DNA of 64,000 nt. It comes from Hirudinaria manillensis (taxonomy: Eukaryota; Annelida; Clitellata; Hirudinida; Hirudinidae). This document shows positions 26,901 to 39,010 of the stretch, piece by piece. Numbering within the stretch: position 1 is the stretch's first letter; the number at the start of each line of letters is the position of its first letter. The notes beneath the pieces are model-generated. The model saw only the letters and a list, made by a program, of their open reading frames with translations. It had not been told where the DNA came from and did no database searches. The stretch is taken from NCBI GenBank assembly GCA_034509925.1, contig CM067527.1, positions 6,363,501 through 6,427,500 on the forward strand. The letters are read 5' to 3'. The position numbers and the translations under genes were made by a program.

Positions 26901-29749
26901 AAAAATATCAGATTTCATATTTTATCCTTACATTGACTACATTGTATAACCTATCATATATATAATCACACTGAAGTTGAGCTTAATTTACATACTTAAT
27001 TAATTACCTAATTAGCATTCACCGGAACCGCATCACTGAAAGACGACAACAACAACTCACGGCAGCGTTGTTGAAAGACTGGGCATTGAGGGCAGAAAGG
27101 AGGGACCCGAGGTCAAAGAGTTTCAATTGGACTTCGTTGATCTCCTCCGAGAAGAACAAAACGGCCTTCTGCTCGGCAAGGAAATCTTGAGGCTTCGAAC
27201 TGCTCACCGAGTCCAGGGTGACGTCCCTTGGAACTGTCGGAACTGAATGAGGAGATATATACAGGAACAAGAGGCCATTGTCTTAAACTCAAACAAAGTA
27301 ATTATTCTATAGACACTGTTAAATCCAATAAATCCAATATACTTTTTAGGCTTGGATTTTCGGTCGGTGGAATGTTTCGTTGTTGTTGTTGTTATTTTTT
27401 TGTTGATAATAGATGGATGTTTGGTTACTTTATTTGTCAGTATTTGGTCATAATAGCAATTCCTATGTTTTACATTAACTGAATTATTTGCTTATTCATC
27501 ATTCGATGCTTCTTTACCTGGATTGTGGTTTAATTCGAGAACAGGGGGATCCTTCGAGAAGACATTGTTGTCGCCATCTGGAAATAATTTAATTAAACAG
27601 AATTATAAAATTTAAAAAGAATATAAACTAAAACACACAAAAAGACAAAAATAAAATAAAAGGTTTGCTTTGGCCAATATTTATTTAATTTCTTCAACTC
27701 ATTCAATTATAATCCATCACAATCATGCACGACGATGCTCACCAATGGTGTCATCAACGGGCGTCAACGACGACGACATGGAGGACGCATAAGCACCAGT
27801 GTTGATGATGTCACTGAGCTCACGGTTGCAACCGCACGAGATGGCATTCTGCCGGTAGAGCCTGTGGTCCCTCAGGTAGGAGATCCATTCATCAAATTCC
27901 TTCTTGGTTTTGGTCTACGTTAGGTTACAGATAGGAACATGCAGAGGATAATTATTAATATAATTATAATTATTAAGGATAACAATGATATGTTATTAGT
28001 ACTACTGGATAATTAGATATATGATTGGTGTATATTGATATTTATGATTATTAAAAACTATAATATAATGTTGTAATAGCCAACTTGAGTGTGTTAATTA
28101 TGACTGTTAAAAATGTCAGCTGTCATAATCTGCATCGATGTTCACGAGATTCAGGTAATATGATCATTGTCGGATCAATGGCAATTAATGATACCGACGT
28201 GTTAATATTACTTTCATTATCATTATTGTTAACATAATTTATGAACTCATTAAAATATTCTTCTGGAGACCTTGAGATGGTAGATGGTGTCATCAGCATC
28301 CATGTCGATCCGAAACCCGCGAGATTTGCAGACGATTACGGAGAGACCGACGTCCACCTGTCCGTGGAATTTACCTCTCTCTATCTGGAGTGGTGATGAT
28401 GGTAATAGTCGTGATGAATATGCAATGAGTGGATGATTAGTTATAAGAAAACACCAGTCAATAATACTAAAAATAACATTACCGACAGTTTATAAGAATA
28501 TAAATAGACCTTAAGCAATGTTAGCACAAACATCCTTTGACCCTTGCTAACAGTTAGTTTGTGCATCTCAGAAATATTCCAATTTCAAGCTTTCAATTTC
28601 AGTCTCACCATCAGCTTAGATTCATTGAATCAAAAAATTCAAATTCAAATCCAGATGTCATTCAAACAGGCTAAATAGGTAGACACAGACAGTTATGTAG
28701 AAACACATGATATGATATATAGGTAAGGGCAAAAACAATGATAATAATAGTAATAATAATAATAATAATATTAATAATAATAACGCGACAACAATAATAA
28801 TAATAACTTACATCACTGCTTGACTTGGCATAAGTCAGGAATCCATTGTCCAATGAGAAGTATCTCTGAAATAAAGAAAGGCAAAAGTTGAATGAAATAT
28901 TATAATAGTCATAATTACACCATTATTAAACAATCATCAACAAATAATTTCTATGACGAATCACTTCACAAAACATTGCCATTATTATAAACTTCTCTCA
29001 ATTGGAAAAACCTGGCGTAATTGGTGGTTAATTATTAATAATAATTATTAATGGTTTGCTATTAATAACTGCAAATGATTAGAAATTTCATCCAAAAAAG
29101 AAAGCTGTCCTTCCTTTACTAAGGCTCCCAGCCAATTTGATTAGATGATCTAACTTAGATCTTAATGTTCTGGGCTGGGAAACTTAGAATAAATCTAAAC
29201 ATCCCCAACAGCAGCGTAAAATCGAGTATAAATTCGTTCATTTGATGTTCCTTTTTTTTTAAGTAAATTTAAATTTACGTGTCATTTTTGAATGAATGAA
29301 TGAATGAATGAACGAACGAACGAACGAACGAATGAATGAAAGGTTCAGTGAAGGAGATAATTTTTAGTCACAGAGGTGCTGTTTTGACCCTGGGAATAAA
29401 ATAGCAGCGCTTAAAGGTGCGACCTCTGGTGAATAAAATTAAAATAAACTGACTTTAGATCAAACCTCTTAATCAATCAATCAATCAATCAATCAATTAA
29501 TTAATCAATCGATCAACCAACCTTATGCCACCCTTTCATGGGCCACTTCCTGTTCTTCATCATGAACCCGGCATACTTTCCTGGCGTGAAGGTGAACGAC
29601 TGCCCCGCCTTGAGACCCTCCAGGATCTCCCACTCCCCACTCACCCTCCTCTTCGCTTGTTGACCACCCACCTGTTGACCTGTGCTCACCTTTGATTCCT
29701 GCGAGTTCAGCGATTGGCCGTCTTTTTCGGGCTCGTTCTCGCTATCGTC
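20950..29749 (-). CDS. Oxysterol-binding protein-related protein, ORP3/6/7 type, 23 coding exons, 5' end not found
   Basis: Exons (minus): 29749-29522, 28865-28812, 28384-28271, 27914-27743, 27577-27518, 27242-27061, 26836-26756, 26583-26397, 25943-25819, 24955-24824, 24728-24696, 24460-24362, 24290-24236, 24015-23837, 23667-23593, 23358-23221, 23000-22937, 22659-22581, 22439-22298, 22139-21989, 21628-21502, 21344-21222, 21052-20950. Phase is kept at all 22 junctions, giving 900 residues to the stop. A PH domain (about 57-153; [15 protein letters not shown]) comes first, then a variable linker, an FFAT motif EFYDAPD (472-478) that binds ER VAP proteins, and the sterol/phospholipid transfer domain with NPLLGETFE (616-624) and the family signature EQVSHHPP (637-644), CIHNILGG and CIWRPG. 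The order matches vertebrate OSBPL3/6/7, which work at ER-plasma membrane contacts. The start codon lies upstream of 29749 in an exon I could not identify. The 25943 acceptor is the least certain. Confidence 0.95.
29470..29520. repeat. (AATC)n microsatellite
   Basis: Tandem AATC units with AATT variants, lying in the intron immediately downstream (minus sense) of the PH-domain exon of the ORP gene. Confidence 0.85.
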
Positions 29750-30466
29750 CTGTCATTTATGAGCGTTGATGCGATTGAACCGGATGCTGATGACGATGAC
29801 GACGATGATGATGGTGATGATGATGACAAAGACAATGGTGGAACATTTAGAGTAATAAATATCCTCGTTATTAATTTACTTCAAAGAAAGATTCCGTAAT
29901 TTAGTTTCCAATTAGTTCTTTTTAAGCTTAATTACAGAGTATTTGAACCAACGTGACTTGCTGCTACCACCTGAATCTATAAATTCAAACTTTTAATCGC
30001 TTCTAAAGAATAAAAACAACCTCAGATAATTTAACAGTCCATGGCTCTCGAGGAAAATCAATACTTCTAGGTATGATACCCACCAATGCGTACAGGCTCA
30101 GGAATGAATTTATGTTACGGATGAACACATGAACTGACGGGAACAAATAGGTACAAATGCAAGTCATTGGACTGATGCATTGATAGACTGATAGGTGGAC
30201 AAATGAATGAATTGATTGATAGATGGACGGATGAATATCGTGTCTAGACCCGCCCACTCGATGATGACACGAACGAGGAAGGAAAGAGTCCGGAATAGAA
30301 TCGAAAGCAACACCTCGGAAAAACCCACAAATGCAGCCAATTGATCATCGACCATCAAGGTCATCAGGGTTCAATAGGGGAAATGGAACTAATAAAAGAT
30401 GATCATCATCATCATCATCACCATCACCTCATCACCATCATCATCATCGTTGACAGTCAATATTTA

Positions 30467-30467
<1 letters not shown>

Positions 30468-30556
<89 letters not shown>
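30468..30556. repeat. (AAT)n microsatellite
   Basis: About 29 uninterrupted AAT units next to CAT repeats at 30400-30450. It generates a spurious poly-Asn frame on the plus strand. Confidence 0.97.
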
Positions 30557-31605
30557 GATAATGACGATTGCGACGATGATGATAATAATAACAATTACCA
30601 TATTCCAATCTATTCCTTAGAGATATAATTTATAATTATTATAAGTATCATTATCATTATCATTAATACTTTCCCATCGCCGTTTGATCATTGATTTCAA
30701 ATTTTATTTTTTTGTTCCATTTTTCCATCGGAAAATATTTTCCCGCGCAAAAAGCAAATATTTATCCGATAGGATTACAGACAGACAGGAGACGAAGGAA
30801 ACTGGACACTGGAACTGAATCGGATGGTGACGACGACGACGACGATGATGATGATCGTGATGACGATGACGATATGAATCACCTGATTTGATGTCATTAA
30901 CTTTATGATCACATAACCACCTTTGGTTGCATCTCAGGTCATCGCATTCAAACAAGCAGTCTCCATCATCATCATCACCATCATCATCAGCATCGCCAAA
31001 TCAGTTGAGACGATCGATACGAAGGCAGCAACTTCACTGCGCAATTACAGGTGATAATGAACCTGGCGTTGATTCCACCTAGGATCATCATCATCATCAT
31101 CATCATCATCATCGCCATCATTTCCATAACCACCACTGTCGTCATTATCATTATCTTAATTACCACCATCATCATCATCATCAATTCCTCTACTCTAGTG
31201 CTGACAGATGCTAATGTTATCTCACCGGAGTTAGCGAGTAATTTTCAACATGTGTAAAAACAATAATTGCCAATTCGTCTTAGAAATCACAATCGCAATC
31301 ATCGTCCCTATCATCATCATCATTATCATCATCATCATCATCAGTTCGAACGTTATCAGCATCGTTCGCGACCTGTTTACTCACCACTTGAACGGACCAC
31401 CCACGCGAAGTCCTGAAAGCAGATCGTGAGGCAAACTTATAAATCGTTGGTCCATATCTCCCTCCATCACAATCTTCATCATTAATGTGGTCATCAACAT
31501 CATCATTATCAACATCATCATCATTATCATCAACATCATCGTCGTCATCCAAGTACAAGGAGAGATCCTGAGAAGCACTGCACTTCATTTGAATGGATTC
31601 ATGTA

Positions 31606-31940
31606 TCATGCACAGTTGAATGAATGAATGAACGAATGTATGGATGAACAGGTGAATGAATGAATGAACGAATGTATGGATGAATGAACGAATGTATGGA
31701 TGAACAGTTGAATGAATGAATGAACGAATGTATGGATGAACAGTTGAATGAATGAATGAACGAATGTATGGATGAACAGGTGAATGAATGAACGAATGTA
31801 TGGATGAACAGTTGAATGAATGAATGAACGAATGTATGGATGAACAGTTGAATGAATGAATGAACGAATGTATGGATGAACAGGTGAATGAATGAATGAA
31901 TGTATGGATGAATGAACGAACGAATGTATGGATGAATGTC
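31606..31940. repeat. 36-bp minisatellite made of GAAT-type subunits
   Basis: The unit (TGAATGAATGAATGAACGAA then TGTATGGATGAACAGT) recurs about nine times with copies shortened by one or more four-base subunits. It reads as a His/Ser/Ile/Phe-rich frame on the minus strand that is not credible as protein. The subunits point to origin from a GAAT/GGAT tetranucleotide array. Confidence 0.93.
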
Positions 31941-32113
31941 TCGGATGCATCGTAGTCACCTATCACGTGACAATATAGAATTGATATATCTATTGATCTA
32001 TCAGCCCATCGATAATCTAATTCCATCTGGTCAGTTCTGCCCACGATGATGATGGGTGTGAGGATGACAAAGATGATAATAAACGAACCAGAATGGACAG
32101 AGGGAAAGATGTG

Positions 32114-32170
32114 TGGATGGATGGATGGATGGATGGATGGATGGATGGATGGATGGATGGATGGATGGAT
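32114..32170. repeat. (GGAT)n array, about 14 copies
   Basis: A pure GGAT run, the same tetranucleotide as the large arrays at 53.7-55.5 kb and 59.5-59.9 kb. Confidence 0.97.
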
Positions 32171-34455
32171 CGCCCTCATTCGCGTAGCTTAAAGTTGCGA
32201 CGAGCGCGATGGGAATTACACGACTGGACGTTCTAATCATCGAGGTCTTCCATGGTGATGATGATGATGACAATGACAGAGATGAAAAATATCACGATAT
32301 CTTTTTAATATCTATTTATATTTGCTTTAATGTATAAATATAAAAAAAATATGAAAAAATAACTCTTGATATTTTTTTTACCAAGAAAACGTGTCGAATG
32401 ATGTTTTCTTGTAAACTATTTATGATTTATTTTATTTAAATTAATATAGACATTGTTTATTGTTTTTGTTTATTTGATAAATATGAAATAAAAATATCAT
32501 TATCTGTCATCAACGTCATCGTCGTCGTCGTGAACTGCAGCACGTTATTATGTTCCAGAAATCGAGCAATTAACAGCACATCCATCTCAATCTAACGCGT
32601 CAGCTTATTAAAGGATGGATCAGTCATTGTCAGGTCCATGGCAAACAAGGTCAGGCGAGGACAGGATGATGAGGAGACAGCTATGACGACCAGTATGATG
32701 ATGATGATGATGAAGATGACGGCAATGAAGATGATGATGGGACGGTTATTGTAATGTTATAACCCTGAAATTAGATAATCAAAAGAATTATTTAAAATTA
32801 TATGATGCTATAAAATTAGAGCTATTATACAGAGTCTTCGGTTAGGTTTGATTATACAGCTAGACAAATCGGGAAACGAGCAAGGCAGAGCGAGAGTCAG
32901 AGCGAAAGCAGAGAGCGAGAGAATTAGCAGATTCCAAGACCTGGACAATTAGGCATTGAATATCTTCCAAGCCATCCGAACACTTTCAATAAACCCGGCC
33001 TACCATAATTAGTTTGAGGACCCCGGGTTATTACAGTAATAATAGAGGTGATAGTAACTTTATAATCATGATGATGGTATCACGTAAGTAACGATTTTAA
33101 GAGCTGGTTTTTTATTTACTAATACATTATTAATCCAAATCGAAACGTTGAATGTTAATTATTGCTGTTATTGTCATTAGGCCACCATAGAAAAATAAAA
33201 CGTCATACTAGTGGGCTGTAGTTGTTTTCATGAGTAAACAAGAGGCTCTCTGGGATTTCAATCTGTGCATCTAGCCATCATAATCATAATCATAATCAAC
33301 ATCGTTGTCGTCGTCATTACCAAATAATTTTGACTTTATAATAATACAAAAGTCATTATCTGTTCAGTTATATCCATTCTCAGTTCAATCATATCATGAG
33401 AGAGTTTTGAATTACAATCATTTTACCAAATTTGTGCAGAACATCACCATATATGAATGTTATTATCGACATCATCATCATCATCATCACTTCCATATCA
33501 TAATCATCATCGCAAAATGGATAAACGAAATAAAAAGCATTGCAATTAAAATATGTTTATGAATTTAATACTTAAAAATGAATATCGTTTTGCAAGCATC
33601 AGTTTCTTCACAATTTGAAAAAATCTTAATTGCATGTTTTGAAATAATTATTACCAAAAGTTAATAAATAATAATAATATTAATTACATTACATTCACTG
33701 ATGACATAATTAAGATATATTGATGGTTGTTATTCCTATCAGTTATTAGCATTACTTCTGCATTGGCTAATAGTGTAATTGGAATACAATAGATTTAGTT
33801 AATACTTAATCCTTTATTCGTTATGTTATAGGATTATTATTTCTGGACCAAACATTCCCAACACATTAAATATTTGAATGAGATAAATACTTGTTGAACA
33901 TAAAATAAAAGTCAAGAAATCCTTGCAAGTCTTGAGCAACACTCAATCCTTAGTTTAAACTTTGACAAACAATGCAATACAAAACTTAAAAAAATAAACG
34001 ATACTAAAAACCTCTCCGAATCTCAAAATATCTTCGCTCATTTCTAAGAGGCCATCAAAAGTATAATAAAACTGCATTGAAAATGTCATCGCTCATATTA
34101 ATTAATATTATGATAGCTTGACTTATTTGGTCCATTTGTCATGCATTGGCATATTTTGTGTGATGTTGTGCTTAACAGATGATCAAACGAATGGCTAATA
34201 AAAGAAAAGGACATTATTCTTATCATTGTTTTCAACATGTGTAAAATTCACACTCAACCACAATAAAATGTGGCTCAAAGCAAAACATGTCCTGAACAAT
34301 CATCTCATCACCACCAGCGATGTTTTTCACATCATTATCATTAAGGAAAGAAAGACACAAAAGCATAGAAGGCACACAAAACTCCTTACAAATGCTTAAA
34401 AGTAACCATTCAACACTTCAACAAATTAATTGCTGCATCTCATGAAACGTTCTCA

Positions 34456-34934
34456 TTAAGAGGCAGATGCTGAACGACCCCAACCGTTGGCATTAAATCG
34501 ACTCACTGATATGGACTTGACATTTGGCTTCTTCCCGACCTTCGCATGTTTGAAAGTCTTATTGGACGAAGATGACGAAGAAGACGACAAATCAAGTCCT
34601 GCCTTTTTGTTCTTCATTGAAGTCAACTTTGTCTTGCTAGAGTCAACATTGTTCTTGGCTGTCGACAAGAGACCGGTCTCTGAGAAGTGTGCACTATGGT
34701 CATCTATGCCCTTAAATCGAGCAACGTTTTGTAGGTGAATCCACAAAAAGAGAAAGATACAAAACAGAAATACAAATTCTATCTCCTCGAAACTGAAGAA
34801 TACATTTCAATGGTGCTCAGCTTAAACAAACTCACTTCAGTGAACGAGAGCGGCCGATCGAGGCTATTAGTAAGAGCAGCTTTGCTCTGGGATGCAACAG
34901 GTATGTTTCCTGCTATTGAATTTCTATTCTCCAT
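34456..34934 (-). CDS. Small unrecognised protein, 117 aa, 2 exons
   Basis: Exon 1 is 34934-34836 (33 codons, starting MENRNSIAGNIPV, ending at a strong GTGAGT donor). Exon 2 is 34710-34456 (84 codons plus stop) after a TTTAAG acceptor; both ends are phase 0, so the frame is kept. The product is polar and basic, with no signal peptide or membrane segment. It has an eight-serine run encoded by TCT/TCA repeats and a Lys-rich tail (KHAKVGKKPNVKS) ending NGWGRSASAS. I recognise no family. A small nuclear or disordered protein is a guess. Alternatively exon 2 may read further upstream (to 34746). Confidence 0.45.
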
Positions 34935-36280
34935 AATTGTTTCCTGATATTTTTAACTGCGAAAACTTTGCCTCTAATTACTCGAACATCCCACTATTGA
35001 CTCGTACGAAAGAAAGTTTTGAATAATTTAATAAGGTGTAAGTCTAAAGTTGAAAACTAAAATCCTCCCCGAATCCGGCACGACCCGGACTATAAACAAG
35101 CTTCATTATACATATTGGATCTTACGCAACCATTCATGATTTTGATTAGCAGATCCATTACTTCTAATATTACACGTTATTTAATTAATTTAGTAAGTGT
35201 ATTTCTTGAATTTTATAATTTATGATGCTATAACCAATTTTGGAATGTCATATTTCAAGGTCTTCTAAAGTGAATTAATTAAGTAATCGGATATTGTTGC
35301 AGTATATCTATTTAAAATATTAAGCTCGTTTACAAGACTCTGCGTTAAAAACAAATCATTAACCAGAACAACACTTCCCTCAAATCACATCATAAAAAAC
35401 ACTCGCTTTTATTGTCACCAAGAATTTGATAACGACTAAGAAAAATCCAACCTAAAAATAAGATGACGGCATTGTTCGAGACGGCTCATTAAGGTAATTA
35501 AAAAAAGGCTGATGGAATCAGTTCCATGCAGGTGTGCTGACGTCTATTCCGGATGAAAACGCTACAAGGAAAAGTCGTAAAGATTTTTGTTGCAGTAAAT
35601 TGAAAAGAGAAGCGTCAGGCAAAAAGCTTGCTATGACACAAACTAAAAATATGTCGACCTTACAATTATTGCGGTGCTCCCATCGTCAAAAGGAAAATTA
35701 TCGAGTTGGATCAACGCAGAACGAAGATAATCCAGGGGTCATTTTTGAAAACAAAAGTAATTGACCCGCTGCTCCACTTCCGAGAAACATGACGACTTTT
35801 AACAGCCCAGGCTCTACATCAACCACTCACCTCAATTATTTCCTCTCACCTCATCTTTAGTAATCAAAACAACCATTACAGGCCGCCTTTATGACCTAAT
35901 TTAAGAGTGTTTGCTCACAACTTTACCTTCCACTTCAATTCGCCATAATTATTGTTCTGCCCTTTCACAAGTCCCACTACTTTATAATTATTTTGATGCC
36001 CCAATAAAAAAAAATCCAAGTAAATGTGTTGAGCAAAAACACAAAATTCCTGGCAATTGCAATTTTACACTTTCATGCTTGCAGTGCAAAGTCCAATTAT
36101 ACTTTGAAACACTTGCATGACACTGCAATTAAACCACTTGTTTTTAATCTAAAAATTAAAAAAAGTATGAACACTATGAGACACTTAACTCAAAATGCAG
36201 TCATGATTGAAATGATCTTCCTTTATAAAAAAAATCAACTGATTTTTAATATTCAGTCCCTATGTCAAATCAAAAGCATT
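34935..36280. other. Intergenic, one weak exon-like frame
   Basis: AT-rich spacer between the small gene and the methyltransferase stop. On the plus strand 35534-35764 is open (76 codons, no ATG start, preceded by CATGCAG that could be an acceptor) with ordinary amino-acid composition. I found no partner exon and do not call it a gene. Confidence 0.4.
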
Positions 36281-37704
36281 TCACTCATTCTGACAACCCT
36301 CACCAATTCTAAACAAGAAGTCTTCATCATCATCATCATCATCATCACCCACAACTCGATGACTCGCAGGCTTCAAATTTCTTTCCAAGTATCTCGTCCT
36401 GTACTGATGGTCTGACAGTTTCAGAGGCTCACCTTTCGTGAGTACGTAGCAGAAATAGTGGAAGCCGTCGCCCACGGTTTCCACGGCAACCGACCAGCGG
36501 TAGGCGGGGTCGGCGTAGAAGGGCAGTCGAAAGTGGGGCTGGCAGAAGGTCACCGAGATGAACTTTCCACCTGGTTTCAGCAGGTCGCTCACCTTGATTG
36601 GAAGGAAACAGGTGAATGTTATACCAAGGGTCCATGGATGAACAGGAAGGAAGAAATAATTGCTAATCACAACAAGTCTAATGTTTATGATGATGACGGT
36701 CATGTTTTCAGCTAAGTGACTGACGATGCTATTTTGCCTCCTTTGTAATATTTAGCTTCTTTTTAGACCAAATAAAATACAACTCGGACAAGGTCATACA
36801 CAAATTGCAGTTCGAATTCTCCATAAATTTCTGCCAGTCAACCTTTTGACTGCACAACAACAGCAACTAACTTGTCTGAGGATTCCATCCAGCATCTCCT
36901 CCGCCTCCCTGGAATAGCACCACGGATCCTTCTCCGAAACCAGCAGAGCATCCAAGGTACCCTTCTCCATCACCACGTCAAAACTCTCGGCGTCGAAATC
37001 CTCCGACAGCCTCGTCACGTCGCCGACGACCCACTTGAGGCCCGTCATGCGACTCGTCCTGCCAGACATGGTTTCTATGACGACGGGGGAATAGTCGAGA
37101 TTGGTGATGTCATGGAACCCATCCTCCCACATTTCCATCGGCATGTTGCTGTTGCCACAACCTGGAAAACATTCCTCGTTTAAAATGCTTCCTTGAATGA
37201 GCGCTAATGACCTGCTTATCAAATGAAGCAAAAAAAGCATCTGTGTTATTTAGCAGCATATTATAAACTTGAATGTTTTAAATTAGAATAACAGAAATAA
37301 TTATTGTAATATTATTAATATTTTTGTATGTTTGTTTAAGAATTAAATGCTTAGGAACCCTAACTGATCCAGATTCACGAACAAATTTGGAACCAACTCA
37401 ACTAAAACCAACACAAACTACTGCACGCAAAACAAAAGCCAACAACAACAAAAAAAGGAAACAAGACTCAATTCAAACCCAAGTTGAGAACAGAATCCTT
37501 AACATGAACGTGCCTCAAAATGAGGTCCCTGATCTTAGGATACCCAACGAACCAATCAAAAGTCTCTTCCTGCCGATACCTCTCGTCCCAGTAATCCCGC
37601 TGCCCGTAGCCCTCGTTAGACACTGGCAGGTGCTTGTCGACCTTTAGGTCACATGCTGACCCGTCTTTGGGTGGCGATGATGATGATGATGAAGAGGAGG
37701 ACAT
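36281..37704 (-). CDS. EEF1AKMT4: EEF1A lysine methyltransferase 4-like, 275 aa, 3 exons
   Basis: Exons are 37704-37479, 37161-36872 and 36592-36281, with junctions of phase 1 and phase 0 that keep the frame. The class I methyltransferase fold is clear: the AdoMet-binding NLGCGNS loop (74-80, split by the first intron), LDYSPVV (97-103), GDVTRL (122-127), the EKGTLDALL motif (141-149) and LLKPGGKFISVTF (176-188). YGQRDYWDERY near residues 33-43 and the acidic DEDF tail match vertebrate EEF1AKMT4, the ECE2-linked enzyme that methylates a lysine of eEF1A. The length is close to the human protein (255 aa). Both ends carry microsatellite-coded runs: nine serines after Met1 and seven aspartates at 255-261. 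An in-frame ATG further upstream would add up to 28 residues; I prefer 37704 because homologues begin shortly before the YWD motif. Confidence 0.9.
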
Positions 37705-39010
37705 TTGCTTGAATTTTCTTAGGGGCTTTAGAAACTGCTGATAAATCGTGAAACATTTTTGCATTGTGAAAATAATAATTTCTAACAAAAAGAAATTAAA
37801 TATAAAAGAATTAGATCAAAAATTGTACAAGTAAATAAACAAATGAGTAAATAAAAAACCCAACAAAATAAATACTAGAAACCGAAGAGACATTTTAAAT
37901 CATTTTGTACGCAGAAAACAAACAAAACTGACTGAAATTTAAAACTAAAAATTGAGCAATTTGCCAACAATCCCAGCAGATGCCACGCTTTCAAGAAGTT
38001 TCTCAAAACATTGAAATTGTATTAATTTTTCAAGTAATTTATTCTAAAAGAAATTTTAATAACGACAAGCCATTGAACGTTGTAGTTAAGACACGAAACA
38101 TCGATGGACGTGTCGACTTAACTAATTAATTATTTAATTTCCCAACAACCCAGATGTTTGCAATGCCTTGATGTTAATTCTTACAGCGAAACCATCTCTC
38201 CATCTTCACTTCACTTGTTTGAGGTGAGTTTTAAGGAGCACAGACTGACATTCTGTCGTCTGCTTCGGTCTCGAGGATAATTCGACCGAGCGTGACGTAT
38301 GCCGTTGAATTTCACGCAAAATATATTCTTAATGTTGTGAAAGTGCCATTGAACTATAAACACGAAAGGTGTAAAATACACTTGTAAATGCAACGATGGA
38401 TTGAATTCAATCGAGTTGTTCTGAAATCAATAATTTGATGACAAACATCTCAATCCAGAAGCAAGAGTCTGACTATAGAATGGACTGACTAATTTCAGGA
38501 CCGTCATCCGTACGACTGATTTTAAATAAAAAACTTTTTGAAAACAAACCTCAAAAATTGGTAATTTATGAGCAACAAAAAACATTGAATAGTCGTCTAA
38601 GCAGAAAGAGGTCTCTGTTAATTAGGTGATAAATCAACAAATGGTGGTGACAAAAGAACTGCATCACTTGTGGGATATAACTCAGAATTTGAGCAAAAAA
38701 TGAATATGGAAGCTGGAAAATAACCAAACAATTAAAGGAACTTTGGTAGGAAAAGCATCCTTATTCACTGGTTGATGTCAATTGTAAACACTCAGACAAA
38801 TCAATCACAATCTTAGATGCTTACGGGGACACATATGCCGGAGGACATCAAAGAATGGTGGAAGAAAGGTAAGAAAGAAAACAAAAAAAGAAAGGTGTTC
38901 GAATGTCGACGTCCGTTGATGGGACCGATCGCAAGTCTTAGAATGGTATCACATGAACTGCTGCGGCCGATCGCGAAACACGTCCGGACCGGCATCGCTT
39001 TCCAGGTTCC
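37705..39010. other. Intergenic, nothing recognised
   Basis: AT-rich DNA holding the 5' flank of the methyltransferase and, nearest 39010, the probable 3' UTR of the zinc-finger gene. No credible coding frame or structured repeat was seen. Confidence 0.5.

Larger units (their letters stand above)
29750..34455. other. Intergenic or 5' region of the ORP gene, simple-repeat rich
   Basis: This 4.7-kb stretch must hold the missing first exon(s) of the ORP gene if they are in the window. It is dominated by ATC/GAT runs, an (AAT)n array, a GAAT minisatellite and a GGAT array. One open segment on the minus strand (31464-31392, MDQRFISLPHDLL then a GTGAGT donor) looks exon-like but ends in the wrong phase for 29749. 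Confidence 0.5.

Noticed and set aside
29120..29185. Inverted TCCCAGCC / GGCTGGGA pair in an ORP intron
   Set aside because: Eight-base arms 40 bp apart are expected by chance; there is no sign of a transposon or RNA gene.
29714..29899. Plus-strand frame with a signal-peptide-like start and an acidic tail
   Set aside because: Its first half is antisense to the ORP PH-domain exon, which is strongly supported, and its acidic tail comes from GAT repeats.
31280..32179. 299-codon minus-strand frame rich in His, Ser and Ile
   Set aside because: Most of it is the 36-bp minisatellite and the GGAT array. Only the 31464-31392 segment looks exon-like, and its phase does not fit the ORP gene.
35534..35764. 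Possible terminal exon on the plus strand
   Set aside because: It has no ATG, and no upstream exon with a matching phase was found. The possible mini-exon at 35462 contains a stop.
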